From JBHJOF01 sp050330055 (GTDB lineage Bacteria > Pseudomonadota > Alphaproteobacteria > Kiloniellales > JAKSDN01): a stretch of 6,480 bases of DNA. The position numbers and the translations under genes are program-made. This document shows positions 1 through 5,586 of the stretch, one piece after another (the first letter of the stretch is position 1; the number at the start of each line of letters is the position of its first letter). The notes beneath the pieces were generated by a model. The model was given only the letters and a program-made list of their open reading frames with translations. It searched no databases and had not been told where the DNA came from. The stretch covers positions 1 through 6,480 of the forward strand of contig JBHJOF010000345.1 in assembly GCA_050330055.1 (NCBI GenBank), read 5' to 3'.

Positions 1-651
1 GGCTGGAACGGCTTCAACGTGCTGCAGATGGCGGCCGCCCGGGTCGCCGGGCTCGACCTGGGCTTCGTGCCGGGCGCCGGCGGCCGCGACCTGGAAGGCA
101 TTCTCTCGGGCACCGCCGAGGGCTCGATCAGCGCAGTTTACCTGCTGGGTGCCGACGAGATCGACATGAGCCGGCTCGGCCGGGCCTTCGTCATCTACCA
201 GGGCCACCACGGCGATGCCGGCGCGCACCGCGCCGACGTGATCCTGCCGGGCGCGGCCTACACCGAGAAGAACGGCACCTACGTCAACACCGAGGGGCGG
301 GTGCAGCTCGGCCGTCTGGCCGGCGCGCCGCCGGGCGACGCGCGCGAGGACTGGACCATCATCCGTGCGCTCTCCGGCCACCTGGGCTGCGCGCTCCCCT
401 ACGACAACCTGGGCGAGCTGCGCCAGAAGCTGATCGAGGCCAACCCGCTCTTCGCCGCGGTCGGCCAGATCCAGCCGGCGGACTGGAAGCCCTTCGGTAC
501 GGAAGGGACCATCGACGCGGCGCCCTTCGTGCAGCCGGTCGACAACTACTACATGACCGATCCGATCAGCCGGGCCTCCGAGACCATGGCCCGCTGCACT
601 GAGGAGCTGGCCTCGGCCAAGCGCGGGAGGGCGACCGGCACCCATGGTTGA
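1..651 (+). CDS. nuoG: NADH-quinone oxidoreductase subunit G, C-terminal fragment
   Basis: This is the 3' end of the gene for the large peripheral-arm subunit of complex I. NuoG carries iron-sulfur clusters that pass electrons from the NADH-oxidising module toward NuoI. The reading frame is open from base 1 (Gly-Trp-Asn-Gly-Phe-Asn) to TGA at 649-651, giving 216 residues of a protein usually near 690, so the N-terminal cluster-binding domains lie outside the window. What is seen belongs to the molybdopterin-oxidoreductase-like C-terminal domain. Recognisable family motifs are WNGFNVLQ at the window start, LDLGFVPG, GADEID, the block HGDAGAHRADVILPGA and the following YTEKNGTYVNTEGRVQ. In complex I this domain is known to have lost the molybdenum cofactor and to be structural. 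The GTG at 19 and ATG at 28 are internal codons, not starts. The stop overlaps the nuoH start by 8 bases, so the two are probably translationally coupled. Confidence 0.95.
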   Translation, partial: GWNGFNVLQMAAARVAGLDLGFVPGAGGRDLEGILSGTAEGSISAVYLLGADEIDMSRLGRAFVIYQGHHGDAGAHRADVILPGAAYTEKNGTYVNTEGRVQLGRLAGAPPGDAREDWTIIRALSGHLGCALPYDNLGELRQKLIEANPLFAAVGQIQPADWKPFGTEGTIDAAPFVQPVDNYYMTDPISRASETMARCTEELASAKRGRATGTHG

Positions 652-1663
652 CTTCTGGTCCGGCTACGCGCTGCCGACCGTCGTCATGGTCGGCCAGGTG
701 CTGGCGATCGTGGTGCCGCTGCTCTTCGCCGTGGCCTACCTGACCTATGCCGAGCGCAAGGTGATCGGCGCCATGCAGCTGCGCAAGGGTCCCAACGTGG
801 TCGGACCCTTCGGCCTGCTACAGCCGATCGCTGACGCGGTCAAGCTGCTGTTCAAGGAGACCATCCTGCCGGCCGGCGCCAACCGGGTGGTCTTCATCGC
901 GGCGCCCATGCTGACCTTCATCCTCAGCCTGGTCGCCTGGGCGGTGATACCCTTCGACGCCGGGCTGGTGCTGGCCGACATCAACGTCGGCATCCTCTAC
1001 CTCTTCGCCATCTCCTCGCTCGGCGTCTACGGCGTGATCATGGCCGGCTGGGCCTCGAATTCGAAGTACCCCTTCCTGGGCGCCCTGCGCTCGGCGGCGC
1101 AGATGGTGTCGTACGAGGTCTCGATGGGCTTCGTCATCATTACGGTGCTGATCTGCGTCGGCTCGCTCAACCTGAGCGACATCGTGCTGGCGCAGCAAAA
1201 GGTGTGGTTCTGCCTGCCGCTGCTGCCGATGTTCGTGATCTTCTTCGTCTCGACCCTGGCCGAGACCAACCGCGCGCCCTTCGACCTGCCGGAGGGCGAA
1301 TCGGAACTGGTGGCCGGCTATTTCGTCGAGTACTCGGCCTTTCCCTTCGCGCTCTTCTTCCTCGGCGAATACGCCAACATGATCCTGATGAGCGCGATGA
1401 CCTCGATCCTGTTCCTGGGCGGCTGGCTGCCGCCGTTGGACGTGGCGCCCTTCACCTGGATCCCGGGGCCGATCTGGTTTGCGGCAAAGATCGCCCTGGT
1501 GCTGTTCTGCTTCCTCTGGGTGCGGGCGACCTTCCCGCGCTATCGCTACGACCAGCTCATGCGGCTCGGCTGGAAGGTCTTTTTGCCCTTCTCGCTGCTC
1601 GGGGTTGTGGTGACGGCCGGCGCGGTGATCGCCTTCGGCTGGCTGCCGGGACCCACCGGTTGA
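644..1663 (+). CDS. nuoH: NADH-quinone oxidoreductase subunit H (quinone-site membrane subunit)
   Basis: NuoH (ND1 in mitochondria) is the membrane subunit that forms the ubiquinone-binding chamber with NuoB and NuoD and begins the chain of charged residues leading to the proton-pumping subunits. The product is 339 residues, the usual family length, and is almost entirely hydrophobic, consistent with about eight membrane helices. Family signatures visible are AERKV at 36-40, RKGPN at 47-51 followed by GLLQPIADAVKL, the acidic loop ETNRAPFDLPEGESELV at 207-223 beside the quinone cavity, EYSAFPFALFFLGEYANM at 229-246, and RATFPRYRYDQLMRLGWK at 294-311. The ATG at 644 gives the expected N-terminus; a GGAGG at 626-630 lies 13 bases upstream inside nuoG, a rather long spacing that fits coupling to nuoG translation. 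No truncation or missing signature is seen. A 139-base spacer separates it from nuoI. Confidence 0.97.
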   Translation: MVDFWSGYALPTVVMVGQVLAIVVPLLFAVAYLTYAERKVIGAMQLRKGPNVVGPFGLLQPIADAVKLLFKETILPAGANRVVFIAAPMLTFILSLVAWAVIPFDAGLVLADINVGILYLFAISSLGVYGVIMAGWASNSKYPFLGALRSAAQMVSYEVSMGFVIITVLICVGSLNLSDIVLAQQKVWFCLPLLPMFVIFFVSTLAETNRAPFDLPEGESELVAGYFVEYSAFPFALFFLGEYANMILMSAMTSILFLGGWLPPLDVAPFTWIPGPIWFAAKIALVLFCFLWVRATFPRYRYDQLMRLGWKVFLPFSLLGVVVTAGAVIAFGWLPGPTG

Positions 1664-1802
1664 GGGGCCGGGTGAGGCGAGCGTTTGGGCGTTCCCTGGC
1701 GGGGCTTGCCAAAGGGTACGCCGCGGTTATGGTGAGCGCCGTTCCCGCTGGGGCGCGGCCGAGGGCCCGTAAGAGGCCGGAGAGATCGAGAGGTTTGTGA
1801 GC
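1664..1802. other. nuoH-nuoI intergenic spacer
   Basis: These 139 bases lie between the nuoH stop and the nuoI start. Frames remain open across them because of high GC, but nothing resembles a known protein. The only structure I see is a weak stem, CCCTGGC at 1694-1700 against GCCAAAGGG at 1708-1716, with a two-base bulge and no following T-run, so it does not look like an intrinsic terminator. I see no convincing promoter. Confidence 0.5.
1788..1793 (+). promoter_or_regulatory. nuoI ribosome binding site
   Basis: GAGAGG lies 9 bases before the ATG at 1803 but only 3 bases before an in-frame GTG at 1797. The spacing supports ATG 1803 as the start, which also gives the family-typical N-terminus MAFVDR. 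Confidence 0.6.
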
Positions 1803-2291
1803 ATGGCTTTCGTCGACCGCGGCCTGCGCAGCCTGTTGCTCGGCGAGCTGCTGTCTGGCATGTCGCTGACGCTGCGCTACTTCTTCAGGCCCAAGGTGAC
1901 CCTCAACTACCCGCACGAGAAGGGCCCCTTGAGCCCGCGCTTCCGCGGCGAGCACGCGCTGCGCCGCTATCCCAACGGCGAGGAGCGCTGCATCGCCTGC
2001 AAGCTCTGCGAGGCGATCTGCCCGGCCCAGGCCATCACGATCGAGGCCGAGCCACGCGCCGACGGCAGCCGGCGCACCACGCGCTACGATATCGACATGA
2101 CCAAGTGCATCTACTGCGGCTTCTGCCAGGAGGCCTGCCCGGTCGATGCCATTGTCGAGGGTCCGAACTTCGAGTTCGCCGCCGAGACGCGCGAGGAGCT
2201 GTTCTACAACAAGGACAAGCTGCTGGCGAACGGCGACCGCTGGGAAGGCGAGATCGCCCAGAACATCGCGCTCGACGCGCCCTATCGCTGA
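1803..2291 (+). CDS. nuoI: NADH-quinone oxidoreductase subunit I (2x 4Fe-4S ferredoxin-like)
   Basis: NuoI (TYKY/NDUFS8 in mitochondria) is a peripheral-arm protein with two 4Fe-4S clusters, N6a and N6b, that relay electrons from NuoG to the terminal cluster in NuoB next to the quinone site. The product is 162 residues from ATG 1803. Two complete CxxCxxCxxxCP motifs are visible: Cys63, 66, 69 and 73 in CIACKLCEAICP, and Cys102, 105, 108 and 112 in CIYCGFCQEACP. As usual in this fold, the last Cys of each motif is expected to ligate the other cluster. The N-terminal stretch up to TLRYFFRPKVTLNYP (about residues 23-37) is the amphipathic segment that seats the protein on the membrane arm; GPLSPRFRGEHALRRYPNGE then leads into the first motif. 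The short form without a long C-terminal extension is typical of alphaproteobacteria. An alternative GTG at 1797 would add only two residues and is poorly spaced from the ribosome binding site. A 418-base gap follows. Confidence 0.97.
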   Translation: MAFVDRGLRSLLLGELLSGMSLTLRYFFRPKVTLNYPHEKGPLSPRFRGEHALRRYPNGEERCIACKLCEAICPAQAITIEAEPRADGSRRTTRYDIDMTKCIYCGFCQEACPVDAIVEGPNFEFAAETREELFYNKDKLLANGDRWEGEIAQNIALDAPYR

Positions 2292-2347
2292 GGCCGGGCC
2301 AGAGGGGAAGCGGGTCTTTGATCATGGGGGTTGAAGGAGCGCACTTC

Positions 2348-2430
2348 TTGTCATTGCCGGGCTTGACCCGGCAATCCAGAGTTTGTGTAGACAGCTGCCT
2401 GGATGCCCGGGTCAAGCCCGGGCATGATAA
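2348..2430. repeat. Twin-hairpin palindromic repeat (alphaproteobacterial intergenic type)
   Basis: Two 31-base arms, 2348-2378 and 2400-2430, are inverted copies matching at 26 of 31 positions, separated by 21 bases. Each arm is itself a perfect 9-bp hairpin with a 5-base loop: ATTGCCGGG (2353-2361), loop CTTGA, CCCGGCAAT (2367-2375); and ATGCCCGGG (2403-2411), loop TCAAG, CCCGGGCAT (2417-2425). Four of the five differences between arms are two pairs of compensatory changes that keep both hairpins intact. I recall the motif style (a CCGGGCTTGACCCGG core flanked by TCAT and ATCCA) as common in intergenic DNA of alphaproteobacteria, where it gives rise to spurious proteins containing MPGLDPGI or VKPGNDK. 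It resembles a REP/BIME-like or miniature non-autonomous element; no transposase is nearby. The family assignment is from memory, not a search. Confidence 0.85.
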
Positions 2431-2488
2431 AGGTATTTGGCGCACTCTCCGTGCAGCCACCTCGTCGCCCCCTTTCCGTTGCGCAGGC

Positions 2489-2526
2489 GCCCCCCTCCCT
2501 AACCCTCCCCCTCGAGGGGGGAGAGG
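2489..2526 (-). repeat. C/G-run palindromic repeat, copy A
   Basis: This 38-base repeat has C-runs of 6, 3, 3 and 5 (2490-2495, 2497-2499, 2503-2505, 2507-2511) followed by a G-run. It folds as CTCCCCC (2505-2511), loop TCGAG, GGGGGAG (2517-2523). It matches the reverse complement of copy B at 32 of 38 positions, and all six differences are transitions. The four C-runs form a G-quadruplex motif on the minus strand. Such CCCTCCCCC-loop-GGGGGAGGG repeats are, from general knowledge, common between genes in alphaproteobacteria. Confidence 0.75.
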
Positions 2527-2600
2527 ATTGCGGCCGCGCCCTTTGGCTACGCAGCGCGTATGGCAGGAAAGGTCTCGCTGCTCGTGGGCGACGCGCACGG

Positions 2601-2639
2601 CTCCCTCCCCCCTTGAGGGGGAGGGCCGGGGAGGGGGGC
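2601..2639 (+). repeat. C/G-run palindromic repeat, copy B
   Basis: This is the inverted partner of copy A, 74 bases downstream. It contains a perfect 9-bp hairpin, CCCTCCCCC (2603-2611), loop CTTGA (2612-2616), GGGGGAGGG (2617-2625), followed by CCGGGGAGGGGGGC. Copies A and B could also pair with each other as the ends of a roughly 150-base inverted-repeat element (2489-2639). No flanking direct duplication is evident. No T-run follows the stem, so an intrinsic terminator is unlikely. Confidence 0.75.
2617..2638 (+). other. Potential G-quadruplex motif upstream of nuoJ
   Basis: Four G-runs of 5, 3, 4 and 6 are separated by A, CC and A, satisfying the classical four-run, short-loop quadruplex pattern on the + strand and therefore in the nuo transcript. 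It ends 71 bases before the nuoJ start. It shares the 3' arm of the copy B hairpin, so the two folds are mutually exclusive. Formation in the cell is inferred, not shown. Confidence 0.5.
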
Positions 2640-2709
2640 CGATGCAAGAATCACTTGCCTCTTACCGCCGCGTCCTGGCATCGCGCTTCAGCTCGATCGA
2701 GGCGGCGCA

Positions 2710-3324
2710 ATGATCATCCAGGCGCTGGTGTTCTATCTCTTCGCCTTCGTCACCCTGGCGGCCGGGGTGATGGTGATCTCGGCGCGCAACCCGGTGCATT
2801 CGGTGCTGTTCCTGATCCTGGCCTTCTTCAACTCGGCCGGGCTCTTCGTGCTGCTGGGAGCCGAGTTCCTGGCCATGATCCTGGTCGTAGTCTACGTCGG
2901 CGCGGTGGCGGTGCTGTTTCTCTTCGTCGTCATGATGCTCGACATCAACATCAGCGAGCTGCGCCGCGGCTTCTTGCAGTACCTGCCGATCGGCGCGCTG
3001 ATCGGCTTCATCCTGCTGGTCGAGCTGGGGCTGGTGGTGGGCGCCTGGGTGGCGGCGCCGGAGGCGACGGCGGTTGCCAGCGTGCCGATCCCGCCGGTCG
3101 ATGAGGTGCACAACACCAAGGCACTGGGGCTGGTGCTCTACACCAAGTACATCTACCTGTTCCAGGCGGCCGGCCTGGTGCTGCTGATCGCCATGATCGG
3201 CGCCATCGTGCTGACGCTGCGGCAGCGCGAGGGCGTGCGGCGCCAGTCGATCGGCCGCCAAGTCTCGCGCACGCGCGCCGAGTCGATCGAGCTCAAGGAC
3301 GTGCCGAGCCGGGGAGGCGTCTGA
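2710..3324 (+). CDS. nuoJ: NADH-quinone oxidoreductase subunit J
   Basis: NuoJ (ND6) is a membrane-arm subunit between the quinone-site subunit NuoH and NuoK. Its third helix is known to change conformation during turnover and to help couple quinone chemistry to proton pumping. The product is 204 residues, with hydrophobic segments at about 4-22, 31-50, 54-77, 92-114 and 148-170, the expected five helices. The family core ARNPVHSVLFLILAFFNSAG at 25-44 and the third-helix motif around Glu52, Tyr62, Gly64 and the run to LFLFVVMMLDIN are present, as is the NTKALGLVLYTKYIYLFQ block before the last helix. The C-terminal tail after 170 is basic and soluble. ATG 2710 has GAGG 7 bases upstream. Unlike its downstream neighbours, it sits behind a 418-base repeat-filled gap, so its translation cannot be coupled to nuoI in the usual way. 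The nuoK start lies 4 bases past its stop. Confidence 0.96.
   Translation: MIIQALVFYLFAFVTLAAGVMVISARNPVHSVLFLILAFFNSAGLFVLLGAEFLAMILVVVYVGAVAVLFLFVVMMLDINISELRRGFLQYLPIGALIGFILLVELGLVVGAWVAAPEATAVASVPIPPVDEVHNTKALGLVLYTKYIYLFQAAGLVLLIAMIGAIVLTLRQREGVRRQSIGRQVSRTRAESIELKDVPSRGGV
3311..3317 (+). promoter_or_regulatory. nuoK ribosome binding site inside nuoJ
   Basis: GGGGAGG lies within the last codons of nuoJ, 11 bases before the nuoK ATG at 3329. This placement fits coupled translation of nuoJ and nuoK. Confidence 0.5.
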
Positions 3325-3328
3325 CGCG

Positions 3329-3640
3329 ATGTTCGAGATCGGCCTGGCCCACTACCTGACGGTCGCCGCGATCCTCTTCACCCTGGGGATCTTCGGCATC
3401 TTCCTGAACCGCAAGAACGTCATCATCATCCTGATGTCGATCGAGCTCATGCTGCTGGCGGTCAACATCAACCTGGTCGCCTTCTCGACCTCGCTGAACG
3501 ACCTGGTGGGCCAGGTTTTCGCCGTCTTCGTGCTGACCGTGGCGGCGGCCGAGGCGGCCATCGGCCTGGCCATCCTGGTGGTCTACTTCCGCAACCGCGG
3601 CTCGATCGCGGTCGACGACATCAACCTGATGAAGGGCTGA
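3329..3640 (+). CDS. nuoK: NADH-quinone oxidoreductase subunit K
   Basis: NuoK (ND4L) is a small three-helix membrane subunit of complex I that, with NuoJ, forms the half-channel region nearest the quinone module. The product is 103 residues, the normal length. Helices fall at about 7-25, 31-53 and 60-87. The two membrane glutamates needed for proton translocation are present: Glu39 in SIELMLLAVN and Glu75 in AAAEAAIGLA, matching E. coli Glu36 and Glu72 with a three-residue offset. The C-terminal FRNRGSIAVDDINLMKG is typical of the alphaproteobacterial form. The start is 4 bases after the nuoJ stop and the nuoL start is 7 bases after its own stop, so it lies in the tightly packed part of the operon. 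Confidence 0.97.
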   Translation: MFEIGLAHYLTVAAILFTLGIFGIFLNRKNVIIILMSIELMLLAVNINLVAFSTSLNDLVGQVFAVFVLTVAAAEAAIGLAILVVYFRNRGSIAVDDINLMKG

Positions 3641-3647
3641 GCGGAGC

Positions 3648-5579
3648 ATGGAAGTCATCGCGGTCTTCCTGCCGCTGATCGGCGCGATCATCGCCGGCTT
3701 CTTCGGCCGCGTGGTCGGCGACCGGGGCGCCCAGATCATCACCTGCAGCCTCATGGTGCTGGCCGCCTTGCTCTCGGTCTTCGTCTTCATCGACGTGGCG
3801 CTGGCCGGCAACGAGCGCACCACCGAGCTGTTCACCTGGTTCGATTCGGGGGCCTTCGAGGCCTCCTGGGCGATCCGCGCCGATACGCTCTCCGCCGTCA
3901 TGCTGCTGGTCGTGAATCTCTGTTCCTCGATGATTCACATCTACTCGATCGGCTACATGGCGCACGACAAGTCGATCCCGCGCTTCTTCGCCTATCTCAG
4001 CCTCTTCACCTTCTTCATGCTGATGCTGGCGACCGCCGACAACTTCGTACAGATGTTCTTCGGCTGGGAGGGCGTCGGCCTCAGCTCCTACCTGCTGATC
4101 GGCTTCTGGTACGAGCGGCCGAGCGCCAACGCCGCCGCGATCAAGGCTTTTCTGGTCAACCGGGTAGGCGACATCGGCTTCGCGCTGGGCATTGCCGGTG
4201 CCTTTTTCCTGCTCGGCTCGGTCATCTTCGACGAGGCCTTCCGGACGGTGCCGAACCTGGCCGACGCCAACTTCAGCTTCATCGGCATCGAGGGCCACGC
4301 GCTCACCATCATCTGCATCCTGCTGTTCGTAGGGGCCATGGGCAAATCGGCCCAGCTCGGCCTGCACACTTGGCTGCCCGACGCCATGGAGGGCCCGACC
4401 CCGGTCTCGGCGCTGATCCATGCCGCGACCATGGTGACCGCCGGCGTCTTCATGGTCTGCCGCCTCTCGCCGCTGTTCGAGTATTCGCCGACGGCGCTCG
4501 AGCTGGTCACCTACATCGGCGCCGGCACCGCCTTCTTCGCGGCGTCCGTGGGCCTGTGCCAGAACGACATCAAGCGCGTCATTGCCTATTCGACCTGCAG
4601 CCAGCTCGGCTACATGTTCTTCGCCGCCGGCGTCTCGGCCTATGGCGCGGCCATGTTCCACCTCATGACCCATGCCTTCTTCAAGGCGCTCTTGTTCCTC
4701 TGCGCCGGCTCGGTGATCCACGCCATGTCGGGCGAGCAGGACATGCGCCGCATGGGCGGTCTCTGGAAGCTGATCCCCTTTACCTACGTGCTGATGTGGA
4801 TCGGCTCGCTGGCCCTGGCCGGCATCCCACCCTTCGCCGGCTTCTTCTCCAAGGACATCGTGCTCGAGGCGGCCTACGCCTCGCACACCGGGCACGGCGT
4901 CTTCGCCTACTGGCTGGGCGTGGCGGCGGCCTTCATGACTGCTTTCTACTCCTGGCGCCTGCTGCTCATGACCTTTCACGGTAATTCGCGCGCCGACCGG
5001 CACACCCTGGAGCACGTGCACGAGTCGCCGCGCGTCATGATCTGGCCGCTCTACGTGCTGGCCGCCGGCGCCGTGCTGGCCGGCTGGGTCGGCTACGACG
5101 TCTTCGTCGGCGAGGGTCGCATGGCGTTCTGGCGCGAGTCGCTGCTGGTGCTGGAGGGCCACGACAGCCTGGAGGCGGCGCACCACGTGCCGGCCTGGGT
5201 CAAGTTCCTGCCGCTGGTCATCGCCCTCTCGGGCATTGGCCTGGCCTACGTCATGTACCTGCTGCGGCCGGAGCTGCCGCGGCTGATCGCGGCGCAGTTC
5301 AGGCCGCTCTACCTCTTCCTGCTCAACAAGTGGTACTTCGACGAGCTGTTCGACGCGATCTTCGTGCGGCCGGCGCGCTACCTGGGTTACGGCCTGTGGA
5401 AATCGGGCGATGGCGCGTTGATCGATGGCGTCGGGCCGGACGGCGTGGCCGCGGCCACGCGCTCGCTGTCGCGCCGGGTGAGCTGGCTGCAGAGCGGCTA
5501 CCTCTATCACTATGCCTTCGCCATGCTGATCGGCGTCGTCGCGCTGGTTACCTGGTACCTGCTGAGCCACGCGGGGTGA
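3648..5579 (+). CDS. nuoL: NADH-quinone oxidoreductase subunit L (distal antiporter-like pump)
   Basis: NuoL (ND5) is the distal antiporter-like subunit of the membrane arm. It pumps protons and carries the long lateral helix that runs back along NuoM and NuoN. The product is 643 residues, close to the family norm. Visible landmarks are Glu141 in GWEGVGLSSYLLIGFW (E. coli Glu144), Asp175 in NRVGDIGF, Lys233 in GKSAQLGLHTWLPDAM (E. coli Lys229), the PTPVSALIHAATMVTAG block at 251-267, Lys346 in THAFFKALLF and Lys402 in GFFSKDIVLE (E. coli Lys399). The C-terminal part includes LNKWYFDELFDAIFVRPAR at 559-577, before the lateral-helix region, and ends in a final membrane segment at about 620-639. 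AAGGG at 3632-3636, 11 bases before the ATG, is a modest ribosome binding site inside the end of nuoK. No essential residue is missing. A very long antisense frame over this gene is a composition shadow. Confidence 0.97.
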   Translation: MEVIAVFLPLIGAIIAGFFGRVVGDRGAQIITCSLMVLAALLSVFVFIDVALAGNERTTELFTWFDSGAFEASWAIRADTLSAVMLLVVNLCSSMIHIYSIGYMAHDKSIPRFFAYLSLFTFFMLMLATADNFVQMFFGWEGVGLSSYLLIGFWYERPSANAAAIKAFLVNRVGDIGFALGIAGAFFLLGSVIFDEAFRTVPNLADANFSFIGIEGHALTIICILLFVGAMGKSAQLGLHTWLPDAMEGPTPVSALIHAATMVTAGVFMVCRLSPLFEYSPTALELVTYIGAGTAFFAASVGLCQNDIKRVIAYSTCSQLGYMFFAAGVSAYGAAMFHLMTHAFFKALLFLCAGSVIHAMSGEQDMRRMGGLWKLIPFTYVLMWIGSLALAGIPPFAGFFSKDIVLEAAYASHTGHGVFAYWLGVAAAFMTAFYSWRLLLMTFHGNSRADRHTLEHVHESPRVMIWPLYVLAAGAVLAGWVGYDVFVGEGRMAFWRESLLVLEGHDSLEAAHHVPAWVKFLPLVIALSGIGLAYVMYLLRPELPRLIAAQFRPLYLFLLNKWYFDELFDAIFVRPARYLGYGLWKSGDGALIDGVGPDGVAAATRSLSRRVSWLQSGYLYHYAFAMLIGVVALVTWYLLSHAG

Positions 5580-5586
5580 CGGGGAC

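Larger units (their letters stand above)
2292..2709. other. Long nuoI-nuoJ intergenic region, repeat-rich, no gene seen
   Basis: This 418-base stretch interrupts an otherwise tightly packed operon. Several frames are open through it on both strands, but their peptides are low-complexity Pro/Arg/Gly/Ser strings or repeat-derived phrases such as MPGLDPGIQ, and they begin or end inside repeats or neighbouring genes. I see no tRNA, no structured RNA I recognise, no promoter I would defend and no T-tract after any hairpin. It contains a twin-hairpin repeat at 2348-2430 and two inverted copies of a C/G-run repeat at 2489-2526 and 2601-2639. The last 70 bases (2640-2709) look like a plain leader ending in the nuoJ ribosome binding site, GAGG at 2699-2702. 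Confidence 0.8.

Noticed and set aside
1797..1799. GTG as the nuoI start
   Set aside because: Only 3 bases from the ribosome binding site; ATG 1803 has better spacing and yields the usual N-terminus.
1204..1800. Plus-strand open frame (198 codons) overlapping the nuoH 3' half and the spacer, with the minus-strand frame 1557-1955
   Set aside because: The overlapped part is out of frame with nuoH and gives an Arg/Ala/Leu-rich shadow product; neither spacer portion looks like a protein I know.
2383..2437. Internal promoter ahead of nuoJ (TTGTGT with the A/T patch GATAAAGGTATT)
   Set aside because: Spacing and boxes do not match a sigma-70 type promoter, and the A/T patch is largely the edge of the repeat arm.
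2463..2593. Nested inverted pairs CGTCGCCC (2463-2470)/GGGCGACG (2586-2593) and CCTTTCC (2471-2477)/GGAAAGG (2566-2572)
   Set aside because: Short GC-rich matches at uneven spacing, incompatible with pairing of repeat copies A and B; likely chance.
2603..2625. Intrinsic transcription terminator at the strong G/C hairpin
   Set aside because: The stem is strong but is followed by CCGGGG instead of a T-run, and the operon continues in the same direction just after it.
2348..2639. CRISPR array
   Set aside because: Only two copies of each repeat, inverted and not direct, with no regular unique spacers and no cas genes.
2351..2647. Minus-strand open frame (98 codons) in the nuoI-nuoJ gap
   Set aside because: Its product is the translated repeats themselves (PPSPALPLKGGGS, MPGLDPGIQ). 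These phrases are typical of spurious annotations over alphaproteobacterial intergenic repeats.
2105..2713. Plus-strand open frames through nuoI and the gap (also 2403-3104), and the minus-strand frame 2035-2598
   Set aside because: They overlap real genes in the wrong frame and consist of Arg/Pro/Gly-rich or repeat-derived sequence.
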